Shown: positions 21,056 to 31,357 of the stretch, in pieces
Numbering within the stretch: the stretch's first letter is position 1
Layout of the letters: every line of letters begins with the position of its first letter
Assembly: GCF_000801105.2 (NCBI RefSeq)
Contig: NC_079517.1
Location: forward strand, 22,887,579 to 22,951,578
Source: Raphanus sativus
Lineage: Eukaryota > Streptophyta > Magnoliopsida > Brassicales > Brassicaceae
DNA: 64,000 bases
Reading direction: 5' to 3'
The notes under the pieces: generated by a model
Told to the model about the DNA's origin: nothing
The model's input: the letters and a program-made list of their open reading frames with translations, nothing else
Databases searched by the model: none
Program-made: the position numbers and the translations under genes

Positions 21056-24000
21056 TCATGATTCTTATCAAACCAGGATGAACCAATATGTAAGAAGCTT
21101 GATTGGGAACCACTAATCAGTGGAGAATAACCAGGAAGTTGAATAAATCTCATAAGAGTTGTGAGTAAGAAGATATCCCACTTTCAATCCAGATGATTCC
21201 AGATTAGCCTGTTCGGACATATGGCAATATCTTCATGATAATTATCAAACCAGGATCAACTACGATGTAAGAAGCTTGATTGGGAACCACTAATCAGTAG
21301 AGATAACCAGGAAGTTGAATAAATCTCATAGGAGTTGTGAGTAAGAAGATATCCCACTTTTCTATCCAGATGATTCCAGATTAGCATGTTCAGACATATG
21401 GCAATACATTCATGATTCTTATCAAACCAAGGTGAACCACGATCTAAGAAGCTTTATTTGGAACCACTAATCAGTGGAGAATAACCATGAAGTTGAATAA
21501 ATATCATAAGTGTTGTGAGTAATAAGATATCCCACCTTCTATCCAGAAGATTCTAGATTACCCTTTTCGGACATATGCCATTATCTTCATGATTCTTATC
21601 AAACCAGGATGAACCAATATGTAAGAAGCTTGATTGGGAACCACTAATCAGTGGAGAATAACCAGGAAGTTTAATAAATCTCATAGGAGTTGTGAGTAAG
21701 AAGATATCCCACTTTCTATCCAGGTGATTCCAGATTAGCCTGTTCGGACATATGGCAATATCTTCATGATTCTTATCAAGCCAGGATGAACAACGATCTA
21801 AGAAGATTTATTTGGAACCACTAATCAGTGGAGAATAACCATGAAGTTGAATAAATCTCATAAGTGTAGTGAGTAAGAAGATATTCCACCTTCTATCCAG
21901 ATGATTCCAGATTAGCATGTTCGGACATAAGCCGTTATCTTCATGATTCTTATCAAACCAGGATGAACCAATATGTAAGAAGCTTGATTGGGAACCACTA
22001 ATCAGTGGAGAATAACCAGGAAGTTGAATAAATCTCATAAGTGTTGTGAGTAAGAAAATATCAAACTTTCTATCCAGGTGATTCCAGATTAGCATGTTCG
22101 GACATATGGCAATATCTTCATGATAATTATCAAACAAGGATCAACCACGATGTAAGAAGCTTGATTGGGAACCACTAATCAGTGGAGAATAAACAGGAAG
22201 TTGAATAAATATCATAGTTGTTGTGAGTAAGAAGATATCCCACTTTCTATCTAGGTGATTCCAGATTAGCCTATTCGGACATATGCCATTATCTTCATGA
22301 TTCTTATGAAACCAGGATGAACCAATATGTAAGAAGCTTGATTGGGAACTACTAATCAGTGGAGAATAACCAGGAAGTTGAATAAATCTCATAAGAGTTT
22401 TGAGTAAGAAGATATCCCACTTTCTATCAAGATGATTCCAGATTAGCTTGTTCGGACATATGGCAATATCTTCATGATTCTTATCAAACCAGGATGAACC
22501 ACGATCTAAGAAGCTTTATTTGGAACCACAAATCAGTGGAGAATAACCACGAATTTGAATAAAATCTCATAAGTGTTGTGAGCAAGAAGATATCCCACCT
22601 TCTATCCAGATGATTCCAGATTAGCCTGTTCGGACATATTCCATTATCTTCATGATTCTTATCAAACCAAGATGAACCAATATGTAAGAAGCTTTATTGG
22701 GAACCGCTAATCAGTGGAGAATAACCAGGAAGTTTAATAAATCTCATAGGAGTTGTGAGTAAGAAGATATCCCACTTTCTGTCCAGATGATTCCAGATTA
22801 GCCTGTCCGGACATATGGCAATATCTTCATGATTCTTATCAAACCAGGATGAACCACGATCTAAGAAGCTTTATGTGGAACCACTAATCAGTGGAGAATA
22901 AACAGGAATTTGAATAAATCTCATAAGTGTTGTAAGCAAGAAGATATCCCACATTCTATCCAGATGATTCAAGATTAACCTGTTCGGACATATGCCATTA
23001 TCTTCATGATTCTTATCAAACCAGGATGAACCACGATCTAAGAAGCTTTATTTGGAACCAATAATCAGTGGAGAATAAAAAGGAAGTTGAATTAATCTGA
23101 TAGGAGTTGTGAGTAAGAAGATAACCCACTTTCTATCCAGATGATTCCAGATTAGCCTATTCGGACATATCGCAATATCTTCATGATTCTTATCAAACCA
23201 GGATGAACCACGATCTAAGAAGCTTTATTTGGAACCAATAATCAGTGGAGAATAACCAGGAAGTTGAATAAATTTCATAAGTGTTGTGAGTAATAAGATA
23301 TCCCACCTTCTATCCAGATGATTCCAGATTAGCATGTTCGGACATATGCCATTATCTTCATGATTCTTATCAAACCAGGATGAACCAATTTGTAAGAAGC
23401 TTGATTGGGAACCACTAATCAGTGGAGAATAACCAGGAAGTTGAATAAATCTCATAGGAGTTGTGAGTAAGAAGATATCCCACTTTCTATCCAGATGATT
23501 CCAGATTAGCCTGTTCAGACATATGGCAATATATTCATGATTCTTATCAAACCAAGGTGAACCACGATCTAAGAAGCTTTATTTGGAACCACTAATCAGT
23601 GCAGAATAACCAGGAAGTTGAATAAATCTCATAAGTGTTGTGAGCAAAAAGATATCCCACCTTCTATCCAGATGATTCTAGATTAGCATGTTCGGACATA
23701 TGCCATTATCTTCATTATTCTTATCAAACCAAGATGAACGAATATTAAGAAGCTTGATTGGGAACCACTAATCAGTGGAGAATAACCAGGAAGTTGAATA
23801 AATCTCATAAGTGTTGTGAGTAACAAGATATCAAACTTTCTATCCAGGTGATTCCAGATTAGCATGTTCGGACATATGACAATATCTTCATGATAATTAT
23901 CAAACCAGGATCAACCACGATGTAAGAAGCTTGATTGGGAACCACTAATCAGTGGAGAATAACCAGGAAGTTGAATAAATCTCATAGGAGTTGTGAGTAA

Positions 24001-24168
24001 GAAGATATCCCACTTTCTATCCAGGTGATTCCAGATTAGCCTGTTCGGACATATGCCATTATCTTCATGATTCTTATCAAACCAGGATGAACCACGATCT
24101 AAGAAGCTTTATTTGGAACCATTAATCAGTGGAGAATAACCAGGAATTTGAATAAATCTCATAAGTGT
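21056..24168. repeat. Centromeric-type satellite array 1 (177-bp HindIII monomer, about 18 copies)
   Basis: AAGCTT recurs at 21095, 21272, 21449, 21626, 21980, 22157 and 22334, giving a period of 177 bp. Monomers share GAATAACCAGGAAGTTGAAT and GTTCGGACATATG. At least three monomer types exist: AATATGTAAG with TTGATTGGG; ACGATGTAAG preceded by GATAATTATC; and ACGATCTAAG with TTTATTTGG. It resembles the Brassiceae centromeric satellite. The right end is cut by the Tat LTR at 24169. Because 177 is a multiple of three, one minus-strand frame stays open across monomers, but this is not a gene. Confidence 0.92.
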
Positions 24169-25670
24169 TGTGGGGTCAAAAACGGTTATCTCGAAATCAA
24201 CGGCTAAGTCTATTCGCCATACGAAAAACCTTCCGAAAACGAACGCGAACACCCGTGAACCGAAGGAGCCGAGCAGTCGACCCTGGCCTTGGCCGTAGCC
24301 GCCGGGCGGTTAGCCCCGTGCTGGCCGTGGCCGCCGGCGGCTAGCGCCCGTGCTGGCCGTGGCCGCCGGGGCGGCTAGCCCCGTGCTGGCCGTGGCCGCC
24401 GCGGCTAGCGCCCGTGCTGGCCGTGGCCGCCGGGCGGCTAGCCCCGTGCTGGCCGTGGCCGCCGGGCGGCTAGCCCCGTGCTGGCCGTGGCCGCCGGGCG
24501 GCTAGCCCCGTGCTGGCAGTGGCCGCCGGCGGCTAGCGCCGTGCTGGCCGTGGCCGCCGGGCGGCTAGCCCCGTGCTGGCCGTGGCCGCCGGCGGCTAGC
24601 GCCCGTGCTGGCCGTGGCCGCCGGGCGGCTAGCCCCGTGCTGGCCGTGGCCGCCGGCGGCTAGCGCCCGTGCTGGCCGTGGCCGCCGGGCGGCTAGCCCC
24701 GTGCTGGCCGTGGCCGCCGGCGGCTAGCGCCCGTGCTGGCCGTGGCCGCCGGGCGGCTAGCCCCGTGCTGGCTCGGGTCTTCGGATGACGATCTTTCGTA
24801 CACGAATCCCAGTCCCCGGCCATCGGAAGTCTGTATTTCGAGTCTTTCCCAAGTCTTCGCAGGACGAATCATTGAGATTCCGCATACGAAACTCCGGTTC
24901 TTACTCCAATCTAGGACCGTCGGGAAAACTTCGGAAACTCGTAAAGTATCGACAGGAAGGAAGATCTTAAATTCTTCGTACGAAACAGCGATGGTTATCT
25001 TAAGACACCACTCGTCTCAACTCTACGAACGAATGAAGAACTTCCGGAGAGATCGTAGAAAACCACGGAAGTCCTGGAAACGGCCCAAAAGGGACCAAAC
25101 ACGATCGGACAGTCCGTTTACGATTATCTAAGATAGATACGACGATTTTACGTTTATCTTTACATAACAAGATAAATGTTAAATTTCCGGAAGGATAAAA
25201 TGTCAAGTTTCCCGAAAAGCATGGAGGCCGACGAAAATGGAAGAAGCCCGCCCTGCGGCCCAGAAGAAGGTTAGACCGTCATAAGGAGGAGTATATAAAG
25301 GAGCTTTGGGAGAGGAAGAAAGGCAGAGCAAAAATCTCAGAGAGAGAGCAAATCCGAAACTTAGGGACTTAGAGAATTCCTGCTAGCTTAGGACTTAGGA
25401 GTTAGACTAGCGGAGCAAAGCTTAGAACGTTTTGTCTCCTTTATTTCCGTCGTTTTTCGCTTCAGCGTTTCTCTACTTCCCTTTTTCGGAAGAATATTGT
25501 ACCATCTATTCAATAAAACGCCTTAGTGCAATTTTTCCGCTACGTTGCTTTTTCTATCAATTTCGTTTGGTTATCGCAGAGAATCCGAGCCTTCAGGGAA
25601 AACTAGGTTTACTTAGTTTTCCTTCGATTAACTTAACTAAAATCGACAGTGCGAATTTCGGTTCCCACAG
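24169..25670 (+). repeat. Tat element 5' LTR
   Basis: It starts TGTGGGGTCAAAAACGG and ends TTTCGGTTCCCACA. Both ends match, in reverse, those of the solo LTR at 60899-62181. TATATAAAGGAGC at about 25291 is a plausible TATA box, with the transcript start shortly after. The start base could be 24169 or 24171. Confidence 0.85.
24286..24772. repeat. GC-rich 32-bp minisatellite inside the LTR
   Basis: About 15 tandem copies of a roughly 32-bp unit, GTGCTGGCCGTGGCCGCC followed by GGGCGGCTAGCC or GGCGGCTAGCGCC. Units contain the palindromes GCCGCCGGCGGC and GCTAGC, so single strands can fold into hairpins. GC content is far above the surrounding DNA. Confidence 0.92.
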
Positions 25671-25690
25671 TTTGGCGCTAGAAGGAGGGG
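25671..25690 (+). other. Tat element primer-binding-site region
   Basis: GTTTGGCGCTAGAAGGAGGG lies directly after the LTR. TGGCGC is the usual start of a PBS (the complement of the tRNA 3' end). I cannot assign the tRNA. Confidence 0.55.
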
Positions 25691-25735
25691 GGGTCGGATT
25701 CTCTTACTCAAAAACCTACGATTGTAACAACAGCA

Positions 25736-28700
25736 TGGCCACATCACCTGTCCGCAACATCGTGTCATTCGGGGATAGAGCAACGGCTTGGTCAAGCCAA
25801 ACCTCACGACGAACTCCTCGTTATCAGACTAACGATCCAGGACATCGACGTAGCGAGAATATTGGTCGACACCGGATGCTCGACAAATACTATATATAAA
25901 AACACCCTCGAGAGGATGGGAATGGACCTAAACGCTATCACGGACGATCCCAATCCGATAATCGGACTCTCAGGAAACATCACAATGACCCTCGGCTCGG
26001 TCGACCTTTCGGTCAGAGCCGGGAGCGTCACAAAGACGGCAGAATTTTTGGTAGTCGACGGTCCAGCAGCATATAACGCGATCGTCGGAACTCCGTGGTT
26101 AAATTCCATGCGAGCGATCCCCTCGACCTACCATCTGTGCCTCAAATTTCCGACCCTCTCCGGAGTGGAAACGATACAAGGAGATCGTAAAGCACCGCAA
26201 GTCTGCTTGACCGCCGGGTTAAAACGGAAAAACTCTGAGCCCGAAACTAAACCAAAAAAGCAAGCAACTCACGAACCAGCATCGCAGGACCCTCCAGAAA
26301 TCTTCTGGCAATCGCAAAGAGCTGAGGTCCTGGAAGGGAAACGTGAGCCCACTTGCGAACCGGTAATTTCGGTCTGCCTCGATGAGACTAACCCAGAGCG
26401 GTGCGTAGAGATTGGAGCCAATCTTCGCGATCCGTTGAAAGCAGAACTCATCGCATGTCTCAAGAAGAACCTTAACACGTTCGCTTGGGCTGCGGAAGAT
26501 ATGCCGGGAATCGACATTAACATAACATGTCACGAACTCAACATTGATCCAACCCACAAACCCGTAAAACAAAAGAGGCGAAAGTTAGGCCCCGAACGGG
26601 CAACTGCGGTCAATGAGGAAGTCGAAAGACTCCTCAAAGTTGGATCAATAACAGAAGTAAGATATCCCGACTGGCTCGCCAATCCCGTCGTCGTCAAGAA
26701 AAAGAACGGGAAATGGCGAGTATGCGTTGACTTTACCGATCTCAACAAAGCGTGCCCGAAGGATTGTTTTCCGCTTCCGCACATCGACCGTCTAGTCGAG
26801 GCAACCGCAGGAAACAAACTCCTATCGTTCATGGACGCGTTCTCCGGTTACAATCAAATCATGATGAATCCCGAAGACCGCGAGAAGACAGCATTCATTA
26901 CCGACCGAGGAACCTATTGCTACAAAGTAATGCCTTTCGGTCTTAAGAACGCCGGCGCCACGTATCAGCGACTCGTCAATCGGATGTTTGCCGAGCAACT
27001 CGGAAAAACCATGGAGGTTTATATCGACGATATGTTGGTAAAATCTCTTGACGAACGCGATCACGTAGTCCACCTAGAGGAATGCTTTGAGAGATTGAAC
27101 CAGCACAAAATGAAACTCAATCCATCAAAGTGTAGATTCGCCGTGGCGTCGGGAGAATTTCTCGGTTACCTCGTAACATTCCGCGGAATAGAGGCCAATC
27201 CGAAACAAATCAACGCACTGATAGAAATGGCTTCCCCGAGAACCAAGCGGGAAGTCCAGAGGCTAACGGGACGAGTCGCGGCCTTAAACCGATTCATCTC
27301 GCGCTCCACGGATAAGTGTCTCCCTTTCTACGAAACCTTAAAGGGGAACAAAAAGTTCGAGTGGTCCGAGGATTGCGAGAAAGCTTTCCAACAGCTGAAG
27401 CAGTATCTGGCCACCCCTCCTATCCTCGCAAAGCCCGTAGTCGGAGAGCCCTTGTTCCTCTACATCGCAGTATCCACATCAGCAGTCAGTGGCGTCCTAA
27501 TTCGAGAAGAATTCGGAGAACAGAAACCGGTCTTCTACATTAGTAAAACATTACTAGATGCCGAAACTCGGTATCCGCTGATGGAAAAATTGGCACTCGC
27601 TGTCATAACTTCGGCAAGAAAACTTAGACCGTATTTCCAATCTCATACCATCGTGGTACTTACCACCTTTCCGTTACGGACGATTCTACACAGTCCAAGC
27701 CAGTCTGGTAGACTCGCGAAGTGGGCGATCGAACTAAGCGAGTACGATATCGAATATCGTCCGAAGACCTGCACGAAATCGCAGGTACTCGCGGACTTCT
27801 TGGTAGAATTACCCACGACGGATTTGATTAACGAGGATCCAGGGTCAACATGGGATCTCCATGTCGATGGATCTTCGACCAAGCAAGGATCTGGAATCGG
27901 GATCCGGCTCACCTCGCCGACAGGAGAAATCCTCGAGCAATCATTCCGCTTGGATTTTCATGCATCCAACAACGAAGCAGAATACGAGGCGCTAATTGCG
28001 GGCCTGCGACTGGCCCAGGGGCTGAAGATCCAAAACATTCACGCTTACTGCGATTCTCAGTTAGTCGCAAACCAGTTCAGCGGAGAATACGAAGCAAGGG
28101 ATGAAAGGATGAACGCATATCTGAAGGTCGTCCAGGACCTGGCCCACGATTTTCAGCAATTTGCGCTAACCAGGATTCCCCGCTCGGAAAACGTCCAAGC
28201 TGACGCTTTAGCCGCTCTCGCCTCAAGCTCGGATCCAGGGCTTAAGAGAATAATTCCCGTCGAATTCATAGAGCATCCAAGCATCGGACCGCCGGTGATC
28301 GCCAACCTGATCAGAACACAGATCGAAGACGCGGAAGAAAACGAAGATCAACCGGAAGACGACGCAGACCAAACAGACTATGGCTGCGACGCTCCCTGGT
28401 TACAACCTATCAAAGCCTACATCGTAGATGGTACCCTACCCGCGGAGAAATGGGCAGCCCGGAAAATAAAAATCCAGGCAGCACGATACGTAACCGTGGA
28501 AGGCGAAATCTACAAATGGCGATTCTCCGGACCTCTTATGACTTGCGCAGAAGGAGAGAAGGCGAGAAAAATCATGGAAGAGGTTCATTCCGGATCATGC
28601 GGAAACCACTCCGGCGGAAGGTCTCTCGCAACAAAAATAAAACGCCACGGATTCTACTGGCCAACTATGGTAAAGGATTGCGAGAAGTACGCTCGGAAAT

Positions 28701-29635
28701 GCGAGAAGTGTCAGCGGCACGCCCCGACAATTCATCAGCCCGCCGAGATCCTCTCTTCTATCTCGTCTCCGTACCCTTTCATGCGATGGTCAATGGATAT
28801 CGTCGGACCAATGCATAAATCAAAACAAAAACGTTTCCTGCTGGTCCTCACTGATTTCTTTTCAAAATGGGTGGAAGCAGAATCCTACGCAAGTATCAAA
28901 GACGTGCAAGTCGAGAACTTCGTTTGGAAAAACATCATAACCAGACACGGTGTCCCATACGAGATCGTAACGGACAACGGGTCCCAGTTTATTTCCACTC
29001 GATTCGAGGCATTCTGCGAAAAATGGAAAATACGACTTAACAAGTCTACTCCCAGATACCCGCAGTGCAATGGACAGGCTGAAACCATAAACAAAACCGT
29101 CCTAGACGGATTGAAAAAACGCTTGGAAGCCAAAAAAGGACGGTGGGCAGAAGAACTCGAAGGGGTCCTTTGGTCTCATCGAACCACTCCGAGACGAGCA
29201 ACGGGGGAAACTCCATTCGCTCTCGTTTACGGAGCAGAATGCGTGATTCCGGCGGAAGTAGAATTCCCCGGCGTACGGGGGAGATTTCTTCCCGAACGGG
29301 AAGATCTGAATAATGCCATGCTGCTGGATAATCTTGACTTCATCAACGAGCGTCGCGACCAAGCCCTCATCCGAATTCAAAATTACCAGCAGGCCGCCGC
29401 AAAATACTACAACGCGAACGTGCGTCATCGAAGATTCAAAGAGGGTGAACTGGTCTTGCGAAAAGTCTTCCAAAACACTGCTGAACGAAACGCAGGAAAA
29501 CTGGGAGCAAACTGGGAAGGACCATACAAAATCATAAAAGTCGTCCGACCAGGTTCGTACCAAATCGCGAACATGCAAGACGTAAAAATCCCGAGAACTT
29601 GGAATGCTATGCACCTCAAGAAATACTACCACTAG
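25736..29635 (+). CDS. Tat-type pol polyprotein (protease, RT, RNase H, archaeal-type RNase H, integrase)
   Basis: One uninterrupted frame of about 1,300 codons. Domains in order, numbering from 25862: protease VDTGCST (residues 2-8); RT with WRVCVDFTDLNKACPKD, DAFSGYNQI, FGLKNAGATYQR and catalytic YIDD (about 387); RNase H (about 530-650); a second RNase H with HVDGSS (about 665), EAEYEALIAGL and QADALA; integrase HHCC (about 905-950), catalytic MDIVG, VTDNGSQF (about 1037) and NGQAE (about 1073), ending WNAMHLKKYYH. It would make and integrate element cDNA in particles and nucleus. The frame is open upstream past 25862, so the true start lies earlier or comes from a gag fusion now lost. No stop or frameshift is seen, unlike the Athila copies. 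Confidence 0.9.
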   Translation, partial: WPHHLSATSCHSGIEQRLGQAKPHDELLVIRLTIQDIDVARILVDTGCSTNTIYKNTLERMGMDLNAITDDPNPIIGLSGNITMTLGSVDLSVRAGSVTKTAEFLVVDGPAAYNAIVGTPWLNSMRAIPSTYHLCLKFPTLSGVETIQGDRKAPQVCLTAGLKRKNSEPETKPKKQATHEPASQDPPEIFWQSQRAEVLEGKREPTCEPVISVCLDETNPERCVEIGANLRDPLKAELIACLKKNLNTFAWAAEDMPGIDINITCHELNIDPTHKPVKQKRRKLGPERATAVNEEVERLLKVGSITEVRYPDWLANPVVVKKKNGKWRVCVDFTDLNKACPKDCFPLPHIDRLVEATAGNKLLSFMDAFSGYNQIMMNPEDREKTAFITDRGTYCYKVMPFGLKNAGATYQRLVNRMFAEQLGKTMEVYIDDMLVKSLDERDHVVHLEECFERLNQHKMKLNPSKCRFAVASGEFLGYLVTFRGIEANPKQINALIEMASPRTKREVQRLTGRVAALNRFISRSTDKCLPFYETLKGNKKFEWSEDCEKAFQQLKQYLATPPILAKPVVGEPLFLYIAVSTSAVSGVLIREEFGEQKPVFYISKTLLDAETRYPLMEKLALAVITSARKLRPYFQSHTIVVLTTFPLRTILHSPSQSGRLAKWAIELSEYDIEYRPKTCTKSQVLADFLVELPTTDLINEDPGSTWDLHVDGSSTKQGSGIGIRLTSPTGEILEQSFRLDFHASNNEAEYEALIAGLRLAQGLKIQNIHAYCDSQLVANQFSGEYEARDERMNAYLKVVQDLAHDFQQFALTRIPRSENVQADALAALASSSDPGLKRIIPVEFIEHPSIGPPVIANLIRTQIEDAEENEDQPEDDADQTDYGCDAPWLQPIKAYIVDGTLPAEKWAARKIKIQAARYVTVEGEIYKWRFSGPLMTCAEGEKARKIMEEVHSGSCGNHSGGRSLATKIKRHGFYWPTMVKDCEKYARKCEKCQRHAPTIHQPAEILSSISSPYPFMRWSMDIVGPMHKSKQKRFLLVLTDFFSKWVEAESYASIKDVQVENFVWKNIITRHGVPYEIVTDNGSQFISTRFEAFCEKWKIRLNKSTPRYPQCNGQAETINKTVLDGLKKRLEAKKGRWAEELEGVLWSHRTTPRRATGETPFALVYGAECVIPAEVEFPGVRGRFLPEREDLNNAMLLDNLDFINERRDQALIRIQNYQQAAAKYYNANVRHRRFKEGELVLRKVFQNTAERNAGKLGANWEGPYKIIKVVRPGSYQIANMQDVKIPRTWNAMHLKKYYH

Positions 29636-30099
29636 AGCGCAAACGTGGACAACAGAACTACGAGCTGGCTTGATCCTCGAAAGAGGTACGTAGGCAACTC
29701 GCCAACCGGTGGGTTCAGCTATCCCCCCGATTCAAAAAGGGGGGAGTGGGGTGCGTACACCGCACGCCCCCGCAATTTTCGAAAAAACCGAACTTTCGAA
29801 AACTTTCCACAATCAATTCGCCTAACGGCCTTAACAATGAATCCAGTATCCATAAAACTATCGCCCGGAAACATTCCGCGATTTCTAAAAAGCCCATAAG
29901 TCCTCTATGGCATAAGAAAAACAAACTTCAAAGCACTGCGAGACGTCGCTTCGTGCTCGAACATCCGTTTTTCGATTAGAACTTTCACACGCCTTCTAAA
30001 CGGCATCATATCGTTGTTGCTGATCACAACAAACGAACTCTAACGTCCTAAACAGACAAGCCACCTAAGGGTAGGCTCTTTTACATCCGACAAGGATCC
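29636..30099 (+). other. Tat element 3' untranslated region
   Basis: CCTCGAAAGAGGTACGTAGG after the stop is typical of this element type. An inverted repeat, CCCCCC...GGGGGG (about 29721-29742), lies next to a purine run, AAAAAGGGGGGAGTGGGG. No 3' LTR start is seen. No coding frame is supportable. Confidence 0.5.
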
Positions 30100-30436
30100 T
30101 GATGTAGATAAATATATGAGATATTTCCATATATTTATTATTATTTATTAACTATTTGTAATTATCTTTATTGTTTTAGGGTTTTTATGGTTTTCTTATA
30201 TAAAAGCCGTTTAGGCTTAAGTTTGTATTCAGTTTTGATTTGATTAATAAAAGTTGAGAGTTTTCTCTCTTAATCCATTTGTTTTCGGTAGATCATTGGT
30301 GATCTCAACGAATTTAAGAAGACATTGATCTTAGGCATTCTTAGACTAAATAAGATCTTTGTGATTATCCTAGTTTTCCGGGTATTCTCAGAATCAACGG
30401 ATCTCTAGTCCTATCTTTAAAGCTTCCGCTACATCA
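30100..30436 (+). repeat. TRIM 5' LTR
   Basis: A 337-bp repeat, TGATGTAG...CTACATCA. It includes TTATATAAAAGCCG (a probable TATA box near 30198) and ends next to the PBS. It is nearly identical to 30946-31257 apart from small indels. Confidence 0.88.
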
Positions 30437-30438
30437 GG

Positions 30439-30450
30439 TGGTATCAGAGC
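30439..30450 (+). other. TRIM primer-binding site (tRNA-iMet type)
   Basis: TGGTATCAGAGC, two bases after the LTR, is complementary to the 3' end of plant initiator methionine tRNA. Confidence 0.9.
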
Positions 30451-30625
30451 CAGGTTTCTTTGGGTTTCTCAATCGAAGAACGATTCTGGATGTCATGGTG
30501 AGTATTAGCATCTATTCTATCATGGACGGAAGTCCTTTTGTTGAGAGAGAAGAGAACCATGAGATCTATCGAGAGATTTATGGTGATCCGATCTACGATA
30601 TCTATGAAGATGATGTCTGTGTTGT

Positions 30626-30722
30626 TTGTGCAAAATTCGGGCGAGACGAGTTCTGTGCAAAATTCGGGCGAGACGTTCCGTGCAAAATCTGGGCGAGACG
30701 AGTTCCGTGCAAAATACGGACA
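30626..30722. repeat. Short tandem repeat inside the TRIM
   Basis: About three to four units of GTGCAAAATTCGGGCGAGAC with variable spacers, period 24-31 bp. A short plus-strand frame runs through it, but nothing in it is recognisable. Confidence 0.7.
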
Positions 30723-30945
30723 AAATTATATCGACGAAGATTTTGTGAAGAATATTGATAATCTGATGCGTGCAAATTTTGTGCAAAACTGGATTTGTGA
30801 AGATTCATGTTATAAACAGATCCGTGCAAAAATCGTGCAAAACATGCTATTGAAGATTCGAGGAAGAGTTTTTTCTTGGAAAAGGTTTTGGATTCAAAGA
30901 CTACGAACAAGATTCGAGGACGAATCTTCTCCAACCCGGAGAGAA

Positions 30946-31257
30946 TGATGTAGATAAATATATGAGATATTTCCATATATTTATTATTGATTTATTAACT
31001 ATTTTTGATAATTATCTTTATTGTTTTAGGGTTTTTTGGTTTTCTTATATAAAAAGCCGTTTAGGCTTAAGTTTTGTATTCAGTTTTTGATTTGATTAAT
31101 AAAAGTTGAGAGTTTTCTCTTTAATCCTTGTTTTCGGTAGATCATTCGGTGATCTCAACGAATTTAAGAAGACATTGTATCTTAGGCATTCTTAGACTAA
31201 TAAGATCTTTGTGATTATCCTAGTTTTCCGGGTATTCTCAGAATCAACGGATCTCTA
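30946..31257 (+). repeat. TRIM 3' LTR, truncated by gap
   Basis: This matches 30100-30406 with a few indels. It breaks off at GGATCTCTA where the N run begins. Confidence 0.88.
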
Positions 31258-31357
31258 NNNNNNNNNNNNNNNNNNNNNNNNNNNNNNNNNNNNNNNNNNN
31301 NNNNNNNNNNNNNNNNNNNNNNNNNNNNNNNNNNNNNNNNNNNNNNNNNNNNNNNNN
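31258..31357. other. Assembly gap of 100 N
   Basis: Exactly 100 unknown bases, the usual placeholder for a gap of unknown size. Sequence to the left is TRIM LTR and to the right antisense Athila integrase, so their adjacency is not established. Confidence 0.98.

Larger units (their letters stand above)
24169..30099 (+). mobile_element. Tat-lineage Ty3/gypsy element, 3' LTR missing
   Basis: The 5' LTR (24169-25670) is inserted into satellite array 1. A PBS-like site and an intact pol ORF follow, then a 3' untranslated tail that runs into the TRIM at 30100. No second LTR is present before the gap, so the element is truncated, or its 3' half lies beyond the assembly break. A second, archaeal-type RNase H after the normal one identifies the Tat group. 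The protease starts within 200 bp of the LTR, so gag is absent. Confidence 0.85.
30100..31257 (+). mobile_element. TRIM-like miniature LTR retrotransposon, 3' end lost in gap
   Basis: Two direct LTRs starting TGATGTAGATAAATATATGAG (30100-30436 and 30946-31257) flank only 509 bp. A tRNA-iMet PBS follows the first LTR and a purine stretch (CCGGAGAGAA) precedes the second. No RT, integrase or gag domain fits, so it depends on other elements. The second LTR lacks about its last 30 bp because of the N run. The left flank is GATCC; the matching right flank cannot be checked. Confidence 0.85.

Noticed and set aside
24286..24772. CRISPR-like array
   Set aside because: Units are contiguous with no unique spacers, the DNA is plant nuclear, and no cas-like genes exist.
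24478..24823. ORFs in the GC-rich minisatellite (LAVAAGRLAPCW repeats)
   Set aside because: Products of a tandem repeat without stops on either strand; no start context or known domain.
25432..25899. 155-codon ORF over the Tat LTR end and PBS
   Set aside because: It runs through the LTR border and PBS. At best its last part from 25735 is a remnant gag start.
26219..29632. Several minus-strand ORFs opposite the Tat pol gene
   Set aside because: They are shadows of a strong plus-strand coding frame with all pol motifs.
30439..30450. tRNA genes at the primer-binding sites
   Set aside because: Only 12-18 bases complementary to tRNA 3' ends are present; no cloverleaf or promoter boxes.
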